Origin: Acidobacteriota bacterium
Lineage (GTDB): Bacteria; Acidobacteriota; Holophagae; Acanthopleuribacterales; Acanthopleuribacteraceae
Assembly (NCBI GenBank): GCA_002747255.1
Contig: PDUC01000054.1
Location: 1 to 43,823, forward strand
Length of the DNA: 43,823 nt
Reading direction: 5' to 3'
Shown here: positions 43,823 through 43,823 of the stretch, piece after piece
Position numbering within the stretch: the first letter of the stretch is position 1
Layout: every line of letters starts with the position of its first letter
The notes under the pieces: generated by a model
What the model saw: the letters and a program-made list of their open reading frames with translations, nothing else
Database searches by the model: none
What the model was told of the DNA's origin: nothing
Made by a program: the position numbers and the translations under genes

Positions 43823-43823
43823 A

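Overview
The window looks like chromosomal DNA of a Gram-negative, regulation-rich bacterium. The envelope genes support this: apolipoprotein N-acyltransferase, a lipoprotein, an OmpA-type peptidoglycan-binding protein and an alpha-2-macroglobulin. The mix also includes an IPTL-CTERM surface protein, a FrzS-like pseudo-receiver/coiled-coil protein, hybrid histidine kinases, a diguanylate cyclase, a Rab-like small GTPase, and cohesin/dockerin-like and multi-Ig secreted proteins. Together these recall Acidobacteriota (Holophagae/Acanthopleuribacter-like) or myxobacteria-like lineages. That placement is inference; no rRNA or other taxonomic marker is present. I see no tRNA, CRISPR array, transposase or phage gene.

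Layout. 1-1421: six tandem copies of a ~217-229 bp hairpin-rich repeat and no convincing gene. 1422-5072: trpS (-) diverges from a single-chain EtfB-EtfA fusion (+) across a region with two promoters and an inverted repeat; a terminator and a PKD-like lipoprotein gene follow. 5169-9603 (-): a tightly packed operon of a 1203-aa helical-repeat protein, a coiled-coil/TPR protein and a 68-aa protein. 9724-16575 (-): three large secreted proteins (IPTL-CTERM-anchored; cohesin-like plus dockerin-like; five Ig-like repeats plus four C-terminal beta modules), two of them followed by strong terminators. 16642-20133 (-): lnt and a REC-REC-HK-REC hybrid kinase. 20492-22798 (+): an orphan hypF. 22879-27538: a convergent four-gene cluster with a coiled-coil protein and a transenvelope OmpA protein on +, and a Rab-like GTPase translationally coupled to a soluble histidine kinase on -. 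27985-34926 (+): a 1989-aa thioester alpha-2-macroglobulin and a secreted TPR-like protein. 35098-40677 (-): a ROK regulator, a FrzS-like protein and a REC-GGDEF diguanylate cyclase. 40880-40921: a perfect 42-bp palindrome. 40976-43732 (-): an M4 (thermolysin-type) protease whose C-terminal modules match those of the Ig-repeat protein but which lacks a visible signal peptide.

How the parts may work together. The best candidate for an undescribed system is 22879-27538. A Ras/Rab-type GTPase sits in an ATGA overlap with a histidine kinase. It faces a protein with a roadblock/longin-like cytoplasmic region, one membrane span and a peptidoglycan-binding OmpA domain. This could couple cytoplasmic GTPase switching to the cell wall and to phosphorelay output. 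The FrzS-like protein and the long helical-repeat protein resemble classes of proteins that work with the GTPase MglA in Myxococcus, which suggests but does not prove a polarity or motility theme. A second thread is a shared four-fold C-terminal beta-module region in two secreted proteins about 27 kb apart.
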